Position numbers and translations under genes: made by a program. From Streptomyces bathyalis (GTDB taxonomy: Bacteria > Actinomycetota > Actinomycetes > Streptomycetales > Streptomycetaceae): a stretch of DNA of 64,000 nucleotides. The stretch is taken from NCBI RefSeq assembly GCF_015910445.1, contig NZ_CP048882.1, positions 6,693,501 through 6,757,500 on the forward strand, read 5' to 3'. This document shows, piece after piece, positions 42,383-53,104 of the stretch (position 1 is the first letter of the stretch; each line of letters starts with the position of its first letter). Under the pieces are notes generated by a model. That model was not told where the DNA came from. It saw only the letters and a program-made list of their open reading frames with translations, and ran no database searches.

Positions 42383-43141
42383 GTGTCCGGCCACTCTAAG
42401 TGGGCAACCACCAAGCACAAGAAGGCCGTGGTCGATGCCAAGCGCGGCAAACTCTTCGCCAAGCTGATCAAGAACATCGAGGTCGCCGCCCGTACCGGAG
42501 GAGCCGACCCCGACGGCAACCCGACCCTTTACGACGCCATCCAGAAGGCGAAGAAGAGCTCGGTCCCCAACAAGAACATCGACAGTGCGGTCAAGCGCGG
42601 CGCCGGCCTGGAGGCAGGCGGTGCCGACTACGAGACGATCATGTACGAGGGCTACGGCCCCAACGGTGTCGCGGTGCTCATCGAGTGCCTGACGGACAAC
42701 CGCAACCGCGCCGCCTCCGACGTGCGGGTCGCCATGACCCGCAACGGCGGCTCCATGGCCGACCCGGGCTCCGTCTCGTACCTCTTCAACCGCAAGGGGG
42801 TCGTGATCGTCCCCAAGGGCGGCGACGGGCTCTCGGAGGACGACGTGCTCGCCGCGGTCCTGGAGGCCGGGGCCGAGGAAGTCAACGACCTGGGCGAGAA
42901 CTTCGAGGTCATCAGCGAGGCCACCGACCTCGTCTCGGTGCGCACGGCCCTGGTGGACTCCGGCATCGACTACGAGTCCGCCGACAACAGCTTCCTGCCC
43001 ACCGTGCAGGTGCCGTTGGAGGAGGAAGGCGCCCGCAAGATCTTCAAGCTGATCGACGCGCTCGAGGACAGCGACGACGTGCAGAACGTCTTCGCCAACT
43101 TCGACGTCGACGACGACGTCATGGCGAAGGTCGACGCCTGA
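42383..43141 (+). CDS. YebC/PmpR-family transcriptional or translational regulator
   Basis: 252 residues from GTG 42383, with GAAGGAG upstream. N-terminal [31 protein letters not shown] is the YebC signature, followed by [22 protein letters not shown] and [14 protein letters not shown]. YebC-type proteins bind DNA or help ribosomes with polyproline. Its place before ruvC is conserved in actinobacteria. TAGGAT near 42334 may be a -10. A strong terminator follows. Confidence 0.94.
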   Translation: MSGHSKWATTKHKKAVVDAKRGKLFAKLIKNIEVAARTGGADPDGNPTLYDAIQKAKKSSVPNKNIDSAVKRGAGLEAGGADYETIMYEGYGPNGVAVLIECLTDNRNRAASDVRVAMTRNGGSMADPGSVSYLFNRKGVVIVPKGGDGLSEDDVLAAVLEAGAEEVNDLGENFEVISEATDLVSVRTALVDSGIDYESADNSFLPTVQVPLEEEGARKIFKLIDALEDSDDVQNVFANFDVDDDVMAKVDA

Positions 43142-43164
43142 CGTCCTGCCCGGGGTCGCCGTTC

Positions 43165-43200
43165 CGGCCGCCGCCTGCGGAGTGCCGCACGCGGCGGCCG
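43165..43200 (+). terminator. Terminator after yebC
   Basis: CGGCCGCCGC pairs with GCGGCGGCCG (10 bp), with an inner TGCGG/CCGCA stem and AGTG loop separated by one mismatch. Confidence 0.75.
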
Positions 43201-43355
43201 AGTCGTCTCCGCTGCCCGCAACTGCCGCCGGGATCCGGCCCGTTCACCGACCCGTTCGCGCATCCGTGCCGGTACGTTGCCGCAGGATTGTCGGTGCCTG
43301 CCGATAACCTGCGGGAACACAGTCGGAGCGCGAGGCGTGAGCGAGGAGGACGGGC

Positions 43356-43961
43356 GTGCGTGTGCTCGGTGTCGATCCGGGACTGACCCGCTGCGGCATC
43401 GGTGTCGTCGAGGGGGTCGCCGGCAGGCCGCTGACGATGAAGGGGGTCGGCGTCGTACGCACACCGGCCGACATCTCCGTCGCCGAACGCCTCGTGATGA
43501 TCGAGCAGGGCATCGAGCAGTGGCTCGACCGGTACAGCCCCGAAGCCGTCGCCGTGGAGCGGGTGTTCAGCCAACACAACGTCCGCACCGTGATGGGCAC
43601 GGCACAGGCGAGCGCGGTCGCGATGCTGTGCGCCGCGCGCCGCGGACTGCCCGTCGAGCTCCACACTCCCAGCGAGGTGAAGGCCGCGGTCACTGGCGCG
43701 GGCAGGGCGGAGAAGGCGCAGGTCGGCACCATGGTCATGCGGCTGCTGCGGCTCGATGAACCCCCGCGTCCGGCCGATGCCGCCGACGCCCTCGCGCTCG
43801 CGATCTGCCACATCTGGCGCACTCCGTTCCAGCAGCGCCTCAACCGCCTCCAGCAGGCGCACGCGAGGCACGCCGCCGCCTCCTCACCCGGGCCCGGTGC
43901 GGGTGCACAGGCTGCCGCCGCGGACGACACCGCACGAGCCCCGAAAGGCACCTCCCGATGA
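43356..43961 (+). CDS. ruvC: Holliday junction resolvase RuvC
   Basis: 201 residues from GTG 43356. Acidic catalytic residues are visible: Asp in [13 protein letters not shown] (~7), Glu in [10 protein letters not shown] (~69), and Asp residues in [14 protein letters not shown] (~141-148). The C-terminal ~30 residues are an Ala-rich tail not needed for the nuclease fold. It cuts Holliday junctions as a dimer in the RuvABC resolvasome. The ruvA start overlaps its stop (ATGA). Confidence 0.95.
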   Translation: MRVLGVDPGLTRCGIGVVEGVAGRPLTMKGVGVVRTPADISVAERLVMIEQGIEQWLDRYSPEAVAVERVFSQHNVRTVMGTAQASAVAMLCAARRGLPVELHTPSEVKAAVTGAGRAEKAQVGTMVMRLLRLDEPPRPADAADALALAICHIWRTPFQQRLNRLQQAHARHAAASSPGPGAGAQAAAADDTARAPKGTSR

Positions 43962-44593
43962 TCGCCTTCGTATCCGGCACCGTCGCATCTCTCGCCCCCG
44001 ACACGGCCGTTGTCGAGGTCGGCGGTGTCGGCATGGCCCTGCAGTGCACGCCGGGCACGCTCGCCCAGTTGCGCGTCGGCCGGCACGCCAAACTCGCAAC
44101 CTCCCTCGTCGTACGGGAGGATTCGCTGACCCTGTACGGCTTCGACGACGAAGACGCCCGGCAGACCTTCGAGTTGCTGCAGACGGCGAGCGGGGTCGGG
44201 CCACGCCTCGCCCAGGCCATGCTGGCGGTCCACTCGCCGGACGCGCTGCGGGCGGCCGTCTCGAGCGGCGACGAGAAGGCCCTGACGGCCGTGCCGGGCA
44301 TCGGGAAGAAGGGTGCGCAGAAGTTGCTGCTGGAGCTCAAGGACCGCCTCGGTGAGCCGGTGTCCGCCGCGGCGGCACACCTTCCCGGGCAGAGTGCGGG
44401 CGCGGCGGGTGGCGGGGGCTGGCGCGGCCAACTGCACTCCGCTCTCGTCGGGTTGGGCTATGCGACGCGCGAGGCGGACGAAGCAGTCGCGGCCGTCGCC
44501 CCGCAGGCCGAGGAGGCGGCGGCCTCCGGCGCGGAGCCGCCCGTGCCGCAGCTGCTGCGTGCCGCGCTCCAGACGCTGAACCGGGCGCGGTGA
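43958..44593 (+). CDS. ruvA: Holliday junction DNA helicase subunit RuvA
   Basis: 211 residues. The N-terminal OB domain ([21 protein letters not shown]) is followed by two helix-hairpin-helix motifs, including [14 protein letters not shown] and [20 protein letters not shown] (~107-126). The acidic-pin region and a C-terminal three-helix domain that contacts RuvB ([18 protein letters not shown]) complete it. Tetramers hold the four-way junction while RuvB pumps DNA. Confidence 0.96.
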   Translation: MIAFVSGTVASLAPDTAVVEVGGVGMALQCTPGTLAQLRVGRHAKLATSLVVREDSLTLYGFDDEDARQTFELLQTASGVGPRLAQAMLAVHSPDALRAAVSSGDEKALTAVPGIGKKGAQKLLLELKDRLGEPVSAAAAHLPGQSAGAAGGGGWRGQLHSALVGLGYATREADEAVAAVAPQAEEAAASGAEPPVPQLLRAALQTLNRAR

Positions 44594-44734
44594 GCCGCGA
44601 GTGACGCCGCGCAGGAGAACTGCCGGGGCACGACCGGGGACATCGCAGGGGACGCCCCGCGCCGATGCCCCGCGGGAGCCGCAAGAGAGCCATATGCACG
44701 GCCCCGTGCACCACCACAGTCGGAGGCAGACGCC

Positions 44735-45835
<1,101 letters not shown>

Positions 45836-45881
45836 CGTGGACGACCGGGGCACACCAGGAACCCCAGTGGCACCCTTGACG

Positions 45882-45911
45882 TTGTTCCATTGGCGAGGGC
45901 TCGCTTAGACT
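45882..45911 (+). promoter_or_regulatory. Promoter upstream of yajC
   Basis: TTGTTC (45882-45887), 18-bp spacer, TAGACT (45906-45911), with ~88 bp to the yajC start. An alternative -35 TTGACG at 45876 has a 24-bp spacer, too long. Confidence 0.6.
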
Positions 45912-45998
45912 CCGCCGACGCCGTCCCTTCACGGGCGGCACGCCCACCCCGAAACCCGGCCGCTTCTGTCGCGGTCCGTCGAAGGACTTTCTCCCGCC

Positions 45999-46502
45999 GT
46001 GAATATCGTTACTCTCCTCCCCTTCATCGTGCTCATCGGGGCCATGTTCCTGATGACCCGGTCCGCCAAGAACAAGCAGCGCAAGGCCGCCGCCATGCGT
46101 GATGCGATGACGCCGGGCACCGGTGTCCGCACGATCGGCGGCATGTACGCCACCGTCAAGGAGATCCGCGACGACACGGTCCTCCTTGAGGTTGCTCCCG
46201 GGACGCACGCCCTCTACGCCAAGAACGCCGTCGGCGCCGTGCTCGAGCAGGAGGAGTACGAGCGGATCGTGAACGGCGCGCCCAGCGACCTCGAGATCGG
46301 CAAGACCGTCGTCCCGGACGACGCCTCCTCGCTCACCTCGGACGACGACGCCGACAGCTCCAAGGTGGACTTCGCCAAGGACGACGACGAGTCCGCTTCC
46401 GCCAAGGACGCCAAGACCACGGCGGCCGACGCGAAGGACGAGTCGGCAAAGGGCGACGACCAGCCCGAGGACGCCAAGCGGAAGGGCACCGACTCCGAGT
46501 AA
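45999..46502 (+). CDS. yajC: Sec translocon accessory protein YajC
   Basis: 167 residues. One N-terminal helix (VTLLPFIVLIGAMFLM, ~4-19), the conserved GTGVRTIGGMYATVKEI (~44-60), and a long acidic Asp/Lys/Ser tail after residue 110, longer than in E. coli YajC. It associates with SecDF at the membrane. It is the first gene of yajC-secD-secF, with GTG start 45999. Confidence 0.92.
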   Translation: MNIVTLLPFIVLIGAMFLMTRSAKNKQRKAAAMRDAMTPGTGVRTIGGMYATVKEIRDDTVLLEVAPGTHALYAKNAVGAVLEQEEYERIVNGAPSDLEIGKTVVPDDASSLTSDDDADSSKVDFAKDDDESASAKDAKTTAADAKDESAKGDDQPEDAKRKGTDSE

Positions 46503-46508
46503 GGTCGG

Positions 46509-46540
46509 CGCCGCCGGGCCACTGACCGGGCCCGGCGGCG
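46509..46540 (+). terminator. Stem-loop between yajC and secD
   Basis: CGCCGCCGGGCC and GGCCCGGCGGCG form a 12-bp perfect stem around ACTGACCG, just after the yajC stop. There is no U-run, so it may attenuate or process mRNA rather than fully terminate. Confidence 0.5.
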
Positions 46541-46630
46541 AAGCACGTCCGCAGACCATTTGTGCGCCGCGTGGCGGCCCCACTCAACTCCTGGGCCGGC
46601 ACAGGCTGCTGGGACAGGAGAGACGAGAAG

Positions 46631-48397
46631 GTGGCAGCACCGAAGAAAGGCCGCAGGAGCCCGGGCGCACACGCGAAACCTTGGCGTTCGCTGTTGCTGA
46701 TCCTGCTGGCACTGGTGGGCCTGACCGGGGGAATGTTCTTCTCCGGTCACAGCACCCCCCGGCTGGGCATCGATCTCGCCGGCGGTACGAGCATCACGCT
46801 CGAGGCCAAGAACCAGCCGGGGAAGCCGAACGCGATCAATCAGACCAACATGGAAACCGCCGTTGGCATCATCGAGCGGCGTGTCAACGGTCTGGGTGTG
46901 TCGGAGGCCGAGGTCCAGACCCAGGGCGACCGGCACATCATCGCGAACATCCCCCGCGGCACCAATGAGAAGCAGGCGCGCGAACAGGTCGGTACGACCG
47001 CCAAGCTGGCCTTCCGGCCCGTGCTGACGTACATGCCGACCACCAAGCAGCCCAAGCCGCCGCAGCAGCAGCCCTCGCAGTCCCCCTCCAAGTCGCCCTC
47101 GCAGTCCAGCGAGAGCCGGAGCAGTCAGGGCCAGCAGGGCAGTGGCCAGGACGACCAGGGCCGTGCCGTCACCGACGGGCTCAAGGCGCAGGCCGCAGCC
47201 GCCGCACCCGCCGACGACAAGCCCAGCCCCAAGCCGGACAAGACCACGCCGCCCACCACGCCTCCGCAGCAGCAGCTGCCGCCGGGTGTGCCGCCGGAGC
47301 TGGCGAAGAAGCTGCAGAAGCTGGACTGCAACGGCAAGCAGGCCAAGGCCAAGGTGAGCGAGCGGGCCTCCGCCGCCAAGTCCAGCGAGCCGGTCCTCGC
47401 CTGCGACTCCAAGGAGAAGATCAAGTACGCGCTGGGTCCGGTCGGTGTCGAGGGCAAGAACGTCACCGACGCCAAGGCCCAGTTCGACCAGCAGCGCGGT
47501 CAGTGGATCGTCACCATGTCCTTCGACGGCAAGGGCTCCGACGACTTCGGTGACACCACGGGCAAGCTCGCCAAGAAGCAGCAGCCGCAGAACCAGTTCG
47601 CGATCGCCTTGGACGGCGAGGTCGTCTCCGCGCCCTCCGTGAGCCAGCGGCTGTCGGCCAACGCCGAGATCTCCGGAAGCTTCACCCAGGAGTCGGCACA
47701 GGAGCTGGGCAACATCCTCTCCTACGGCGCGCTGCCCCTCACATTCGAGGAGTCGGACGTCACGACGGTGACCCCGGCCCTCGGCAGCGAACAGCTGATG
47801 GCGGGCCTCATCGCCGGTGCGATCGGACTGGGACTCGTCGTGGTCTATCTGGTCGCGTACTACCGGGGCCTGTCCCTGATCGCGATTCTCAGCCTCCTGG
47901 TCTCCGCGGTGCTGACGTACACGATCATGTCGTTGCTCGGCCCCGCCATCGGCTTCGCGCTGAACCTCCCGGCGGTGTGCGGTGCGATCGTCGCCATCGG
48001 TATCACCGCGGACTCGTTCATCGTCTACTTCGAACGCATCCGCGACGAGATCCGCGAGGGACGCACGCTGAGGCCCGCCGTCGAGCGGGGCTGGCCACGC
48101 GCCCGGCGCACCATCCTGGTCTCCGACTTCGTGTCGTTCCTCGCCGCGGCGGTGCTGTTCATCGTCACCGTCGGCAAGGTGCAGGGCTTCGCGTTCACGC
48201 TCGGACTGACCACGCTCCTGGACATCGTCGTGGTCTTCTTCTTCACCAAGCCGCTGATGACGCTGCTGGCACGTACGAGGTTCTTCTCCAGCGGTCACTC
48301 GTGGTCGGGCCTCGACCCGACCAGGCTCGGGGCCAAACCTCCACTGCGCCGCGGCCGACGCGCGTCCGCCGTCCGTACCGACCCGAAGGAGGCATGA
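46631..48397 (+). CDS. secD: Protein translocase subunit SecD
   Basis: 588 residues from GTG 46631, with AGGAGAG nearby. First helix at ~18-38, then the periplasmic P1 head (LGIDLAGGTSITLEA), interrupted by a ~90-residue Pro/Gln/Ser/Lys-rich linker (~137-225) absent in E. coli. A second soluble part and the five-helix C-terminal block (GALPLTFEESDVTTVTPALG, AIVAIGITADSFIVYFERIRDE) follow. With SecF it uses the proton gradient to pull exported proteins. Ends with a basic tail and overlaps nothing; secF starts 2 bp later. Confidence 0.96.
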   Translation: MAAPKKGRRSPGAHAKPWRSLLLILLALVGLTGGMFFSGHSTPRLGIDLAGGTSITLEAKNQPGKPNAINQTNMETAVGIIERRVNGLGVSEAEVQTQGDRHIIANIPRGTNEKQAREQVGTTAKLAFRPVLTYMPTTKQPKPPQQQPSQSPSKSPSQSSESRSSQGQQGSGQDDQGRAVTDGLKAQAAAAAPADDKPSPKPDKTTPPTTPPQQQLPPGVPPELAKKLQKLDCNGKQAKAKVSERASAAKSSEPVLACDSKEKIKYALGPVGVEGKNVTDAKAQFDQQRGQWIVTMSFDGKGSDDFGDTTGKLAKKQQPQNQFAIALDGEVVSAPSVSQRLSANAEISGSFTQESAQELGNILSYGALPLTFEESDVTTVTPALGSEQLMAGLIAGAIGLGLVVVYLVAYYRGLSLIAILSLLVSAVLTYTIMSLLGPAIGFALNLPAVCGAIVAIGITADSFIVYFERIRDEIREGRTLRPAVERGWPRARRTILVSDFVSFLAAAVLFIVTVGKVQGFAFTLGLTTLLDIVVVFFFTKPLMTLLARTRFFSSGHSWSGLDPTRLGAKPPLRRGRRASAVRTDPKEA

Positions 48398-48398
48398 G

Positions 48399-49595
48399 AT
48401 GTCGCGACTCGGCAACCTCGGTGCCCGGCTCTACCGCGGTGACGTCGGCTACGACTTCATCGGCAAGCGCAAGTTCTGGTACGGCGTCTCCATCCTGATC
48501 ACGATCACGGCGATCGTGGGGCTCGTGGTCCGCGGCCTCAACATGGGCATCGAGTTCCAGGGCGGCGCGGTGCTCACAACGCCCAAGACGACCGCCTCCA
48601 TCCAGCACACGACCGAGGTCGTGGAGAAGGAATCCGGCCGCGCTGCGATCGTCCAGCAGCTGGGCAGCGGCGGCATGCGCATCCAGATCGCCGGTCTGGA
48701 CACGGACAAGTCGACGGAGGTCAAGGAATCCATCTCGAAAGAGCTGAAGGTCGACGCCAACCAGATCGACACTCAGCTCGTCGGCCCCAGCTGGGGTGAG
48801 CAGATCGCCAACAAGGCGTGGCTGGGTCTGGGGATCTTCATGGTCCTCGTGGTGATCTATCTGGCCATCGCCTTCGAGTGGCGGATGGCGCTGGCCGCGC
48901 TCATCGCGCTGATCCACGACATCACGATCACCGTCGGCATCTATTCGCTCGTCGGGTTCGAAGTCACGCCGGGCACAGTCATCGGCCTGCTGACGATTCT
49001 CGGTTACTCCCTCTACGACACCGTCGTCGTCTTCGACAGCCTGAGAGAGAGCAGCCGAAGCGTCACCAAGCAGACGCGCTACACCTACAGCGAGATCGCC
49101 AACCGCAGCATCAACTCCACCCTGGTGCGTTCCATCAACACCACAGTCGTGGCGCTGCTGCCCGTCGCGGGGCTGCTGTTCATCGGCGGCGGTCTGCTGG
49201 GCGGCGGCATGCTCAACGACATCGCGCTCTCCCTCTTCGTGGGCCTCGCGGCCGGTGCGTACTCCTCGATCTTCATCGCGACGCCGCTCGTCGCCGACTT
49301 CAAGGAGCGTCAGCCGGAGATGAAGGCCCTGGCCCGCCGCGTGCGGAGCAAGAGGCTCAAGAACGAGGACCGCGAAGCCCGCGAGGACGAGGAGGACGGA
49401 TTCGAGGGCCACGGTCCGTCCGACGGTTTCGAGGGCCCCGGGCACGGCGGTGTGCAGGCCCCGGACGCCGCCGCGACGGCCGCCGCCGGAGTCGTCGGCC
49501 CGCGCGGCGGGAGCGAGGCAGGTTCCCGCAGCCAGCGTCGCCAGCCGCCCTCGCGCAGCCGCAGCCGCAACCGTCCGTCCGGAAAGCGCAGGTGA
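48399..49595 (+). CDS. secF: Protein translocase subunit SecF
   Basis: 398 residues. First helix at ~28-48, conserved NMGIEFQGGA (~50-59), the P1 domain, then five helices with TVGIYSLVGFEVTPGTVIGLLTILGYSLYDTVVVFD split over the family signature. The ~75-residue C-terminal tail is Arg/Gly/Ser-rich and cytoplasmic. It forms a complex with SecD. Start ATG 48399 lies 2 bp past the secD stop. Confidence 0.96.
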   Translation: MSRLGNLGARLYRGDVGYDFIGKRKFWYGVSILITITAIVGLVVRGLNMGIEFQGGAVLTTPKTTASIQHTTEVVEKESGRAAIVQQLGSGGMRIQIAGLDTDKSTEVKESISKELKVDANQIDTQLVGPSWGEQIANKAWLGLGIFMVLVVIYLAIAFEWRMALAALIALIHDITITVGIYSLVGFEVTPGTVIGLLTILGYSLYDTVVVFDSLRESSRSVTKQTRYTYSEIANRSINSTLVRSINTTVVALLPVAGLLFIGGGLLGGGMLNDIALSLFVGLAAGAYSSIFIATPLVADFKERQPEMKALARRVRSKRLKNEDREAREDEEDGFEGHGPSDGFEGPGHGGVQAPDAAATAAAGVVGPRGGSEAGSRSQRRQPPSRSRSRNRPSGKRR

Positions 49596-49599
49596 TCCG

Positions 49600-50172
49600 A
49601 TGACCGGCATCAGCGACCCGGAGGCCGCGGTCCCCGGCGCCGTGCGCGACATGCTGCTCGGCCGGATCCGCGACGTGGCGGACTACCCGGTGCCCGGGGT
49701 GATGTTCAAGGACATCACGCCGCTCCTCGCCGACCCCGAGGCGTTCACGGTGCTCACCGACAGCCTCGCGGCGATCTGCTCCCGGCGCGGCGCCACCAAG
49801 GTCGTCGGCCTCGAGGCGCGGGGCTTCATCCTCGCCGCGCCGGTGGCCGTGCGGGCGGGCCTCGGCTTCATCCCGGTACGCAAGGCCGGCAAGCTCCCGG
49901 GCGCCACGCTCGCGCAGTCCTACGAGCTGGAGTACGGCACCGCCGAGATGGAGGTGCACGCCGAGGACCTCACCTCGGAGGACCGGGTGGTGATCGTCGA
50001 CGACGTGCTGGCCACAGGGGGCACCGCCGAGGCCGCGCTGCAGCTGGTGCGGCGGGCCGGGGCGCAGGTCGCCGGCATCGCGGTCCTGATGGAGCTCGGT
50101 TTCCTCGGTGGCCGGGACAAGCTCAAGCCCACGCTGCGCGATGCCCCGTTGGACGCATTGGTCACGGTCTGA
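49600..50172 (+). CDS. apt: Adenine phosphoribosyltransferase
   Basis: 190 residues from ATG 49600. The PRPP-binding motif is VVIVDDVLATGGTA (~128-141), with the adenine-loop region GLEARGFILAAPVA (~68-81) and FKDITPLLAD near the start. It salvages adenine to AMP using PRPP. It is in the secF-apt-relA arrangement common to actinobacteria, 4 bp after secF, so the three are probably cotranscribed. Confidence 0.95.
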   Translation: MTGISDPEAAVPGAVRDMLLGRIRDVADYPVPGVMFKDITPLLADPEAFTVLTDSLAAICSRRGATKVVGLEARGFILAAPVAVRAGLGFIPVRKAGKLPGATLAQSYELEYGTAEMEVHAEDLTSEDRVVIVDDVLATGGTAEAALQLVRRAGAQVAGIAVLMELGFLGGRDKLKPTLRDAPLDALVTV

Positions 50173-50331
50173 CCACGACAGGACGCCATGGGGCGGTCAC
50201 CCGGTACGTTCTCCCCAGGAGACGCGGGTGACCGCCTTCGTGCTGTGGCCGCACCGCCGGTGGCGGGCGGGGGCGCCTCCGAGGTCGATACCATGGCAGC
50301 AGTCCGACCTGGGGTCCAACGAGGAGTGCTC

Positions 50332-52965
50332 TTGCCAGACGAGGCCCAGCCGTACACCGCGGCACAGCGTCACGACGCCGAGCCCGGCGGGCCCGGCGCT
50401 CTCGCCGCTGCCCCGGACGGGCTGCCTCGGGACGGCGCCGGCGCCGCGGACCACCGTGAGACCCGCGGTTCCCGTCCCCCTGCCGGGCCGCAGCGCGGCG
50501 GCCGCGGCCCGACCGGATCCGCGCATGAGGACGGAGGCAGCGCCAATCCCGCCGGCACGGCCGTGGAGGAGCGCGCCGCAGCCGCGGAGTCGGCCGAGAA
50601 GGCGCAGAGCGAGCGTGTGGCCCCGGCCCGCGCCGTCTCCGGTGTCTCGGGCCGCTCCGGCTCCTCCAACCGCGTACGGGCCCGTCTCGCGCGTCTCGGC
50701 GTCCAGCGCTCCAGCCCCTTCAACCCGGTCCTGGAGCCGCTGCTGCGGATAGTGCGCGGCAACGACCCCAAGATCGAGTCGGCGACGCTGCGCCAGATCG
50801 AGCACGCCTACCAGGTCGCCGAGCGCTGGCACCGCGGCCAGAAGCGCAAGAGCGGCGACCCGTACATCACGCACCCGCTCGCCGTCACCACCATCCTCGC
50901 GGAGCTCGGGATGGACCCGGCGACGCTCATGGCCGGGCTGCTGCACGACACCGTCGAGGACACCGAGTACGGCCTGGACACCCTCCGCCGCGACTTCGGA
51001 GAGCAGGTGGCGCTCCTCGTCGACGGCGTCACCAAGCTGGACAAGGTCAAGTTCGGTGAGGCGGCGCAGGCGGAGACCGTGCGCAAGATGGTCGTCGCCA
51101 TGGCCAAGGACCCTCGGGTGCTGGTCATCAAGCTCGCCGACCGGCTGCACAACATGCGCACGATGCGCTACCTGAAGCGGGCGAAGCAGGAGCAGAAGGC
51201 CCGGGAGACCCTGGAGATCTTCGCACCCCTCGCGCACCGCCTGGGCATGAACACCATCAAGTGGGAGCTGGAGGATCTCGCCTTCGCGATCCTCTACCCG
51301 AAGATGTACGACGAGATCGTGCGGCTCGTCGCCGAGCGGGCCCCGAAGCGGGACGAGTATCTGGCCGTCGTCACCGACGAGGTGCAGGGCGATCTGCGCG
51401 CCGCCCGGATCAAGGCCACCGTCACCGGCCGCCCGAAGCACTACTACAGCGTCTACCAGAAGATGATCGTCCGCGGCCGGGACTTCGCGGAGATCTACGA
51501 CCTGGTCGGCATCCGCGTCCTGGTGGACACCGTCCGCGACTGCTATGCGGCACTGGGCACCGTGCACGCACGGTGGAATCCGGTTCCCGGCCGGTTCAAG
51601 GACTACATCGCGATGCCGAAGTTCAACATGTACCAGTCGCTGCACACGACGGTGATAGGGCCTGGGGGCAAGCCCGTCGAACTTCAGATCCGCACCTTCG
51701 ACATGCACCGCCGTGCCGAGTACGGCATCGCCGCCCACTGGAAGTACAAGCAGCAGGCCGTCGCCGGCGCCTCCAAGGTGCGCACGGACGTGCCCAAGGG
51801 CACCGGCAAGGGCGACGAGCACGTCAACGACATGTCCTGGCTGCGCCAGCTGCTGGACTGGCAGAAGGAGACCGAGGACCCGGGCGAGTTCCTGGAGTCG
51901 CTGCGCTTCGACCTGTCCCGCAACGAGGTCTTCGTCTTCACCCCCAAGGGCGACGTCATCGCGCTTCCCGCGGAAGCCACACCCGTCGACTTCGCGTACG
52001 CCGTGCACACCGAGGTCGGCCACCGCACCATCGGGGCCCGCGTCAACGGGCGTCTGGTGCCGCTGGAGTCGACGCTCGAGAACGGCGACACCGTCGAGGT
52101 CTTCACCTCCAAGTCCCCGGGCGCCGGGCCCTCCCGCGACTGGCTGGGCTTCGTCAAGTCGCCCCGTGCCCGCAACAAGATCCGCGCCTGGTTCACCAAG
52201 GAACGCCGGGACGAGGCCATCGAGCAGGGCAAGGACGCCATCGTCCGCGCGATGCGCAAGCAGAACCTGCCGATCCAGCGCATCCTCACCGGCGACTCCC
52301 TCGTGACCCTGGCCCACGAGATGCGCTACGCCGACATCTCCGCCCTCTACGCGGCCATCGGCGAGGGCCATGTGTCGGCGCAGAGCGTCGTTCAGAAGCT
52401 CGTGCAGTCCCTCGGCGGGGAGGACGCCGCCAACGAGGACCTCGCCGAGACCGCGCCGCCCATGCCGGCCGCCACACGGCGGGCCAAGCGGCGGGCGAAC
52501 TCCGACCCGGGTGTCGTCGTGAAGGGCGTCGACGATGTGTGGGTCAAACTGGCCCGCTGCTGTACGCCGGTGCCCGGTGACCCCATCATCGGCTTCGTCA
52601 CGAGGGGCAACGGTGTCTCCGTGCACCGTACGGACTGCGTCAACGTGGATTCCCTGACGAAGGAGCCCGAGCGGATCATCGACGTGGAGTGGGCGCCGAG
52701 CCAGTCGTCGGTCTTCCTCGTCGCCATCCAGGTCGAGGCTCTGGACCGCTCCAGGCTGCTCTCGGACGTCACGCGAATCCTCTCCGACCAGCACGTCAAC
52801 ATCCTCTCGGCGGCCGTCCAGACCTCTCGGGACCGCGTCGCCACCTCGCGCTTCACCTTCGAGATGGGCGACCCCAAGCACCTCGGGCACGTGCTGAAGG
52901 CGGTGCGTGGCGTGGAGGGTGTCTACGACGTCTACCGGGTGACCTCGGCACGCAGGCCGTCCTGA
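50332..52965 (+). CDS. relA: Bifunctional (p)ppGpp synthetase/hydrolase Rel
   Basis: 877 residues if started at TTG 50332, preceded by GAGGAG at 5 nt. GTG 50326 overlaps that site, and ATG 50293 is another option. A ~125-residue disordered N-terminus leads to the HD hydrolase domain ([16 protein letters not shown] motif intact at ~203-208), the synthetase ([21 protein letters not shown], ~420, and [11 protein letters not shown], ~463), TGS ([24 protein letters not shown]), a zinc-finger/helical part with [12 protein letters not shown], and a C-terminal ACT domain. RFKD is the bifunctional signature, not the EFDD of pure synthetases. It controls the stringent response. Confidence 0.94.
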   Translation: MPDEAQPYTAAQRHDAEPGGPGALAAAPDGLPRDGAGAADHRETRGSRPPAGPQRGGRGPTGSAHEDGGSANPAGTAVEERAAAAESAEKAQSERVAPARAVSGVSGRSGSSNRVRARLARLGVQRSSPFNPVLEPLLRIVRGNDPKIESATLRQIEHAYQVAERWHRGQKRKSGDPYITHPLAVTTILAELGMDPATLMAGLLHDTVEDTEYGLDTLRRDFGEQVALLVDGVTKLDKVKFGEAAQAETVRKMVVAMAKDPRVLVIKLADRLHNMRTMRYLKRAKQEQKARETLEIFAPLAHRLGMNTIKWELEDLAFAILYPKMYDEIVRLVAERAPKRDEYLAVVTDEVQGDLRAARIKATVTGRPKHYYSVYQKMIVRGRDFAEIYDLVGIRVLVDTVRDCYAALGTVHARWNPVPGRFKDYIAMPKFNMYQSLHTTVIGPGGKPVELQIRTFDMHRRAEYGIAAHWKYKQQAVAGASKVRTDVPKGTGKGDEHVNDMSWLRQLLDWQKETEDPGEFLESLRFDLSRNEVFVFTPKGDVIALPAEATPVDFAYAVHTEVGHRTIGARVNGRLVPLESTLENGDTVEVFTSKSPGAGPSRDWLGFVKSPRARNKIRAWFTKERRDEAIEQGKDAIVRAMRKQNLPIQRILTGDSLVTLAHEMRYADISALYAAIGEGHVSAQSVVQKLVQSLGGEDAANEDLAETAPPMPAATRRAKRRANSDPGVVVKGVDDVWVKLARCCTPVPGDPIIGFVTRGNGVSVHRTDCVNVDSLTKEPERIIDVEWAPSQSSVFLVAIQVEALDRSRLLSDVTRILSDQHVNILSAAVQTSRDRVATSRFTFEMGDPKHLGHVLKAVRGVEGVYDVYRVTSARRPS

Positions 52966-53039
52966 CCCTCGGGGCCTCCCCGGTCATGGAGCCCTGCCCT
53001 GGTGCGTCCGGCGCCTCGGTGTGCCCGGTGCACACAGAA

Positions 53040-53073
53040 CGGTGCGCTGCCTGCCACCGCAGACAGCGCACCG
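53040..53073. terminator. Bidirectional terminator between relA and DUF349 gene
   Basis: CGGTGCGCTG and CAGCGCACCG form a 10-bp perfect stem with a 14-nt loop between convergent genes. Confidence 0.6.
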
Positions 53074-53104
53074 GCTTCCGGTCCCCGGGTGATCGGGCTC
53101 CCCG

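Noticed and set aside
50197-52890. Long minus-strand frame opposite relA
   Set aside because: Shadow of a GC-rich coding strand; HD, synthetase, TGS and ACT motifs are on the plus strand.
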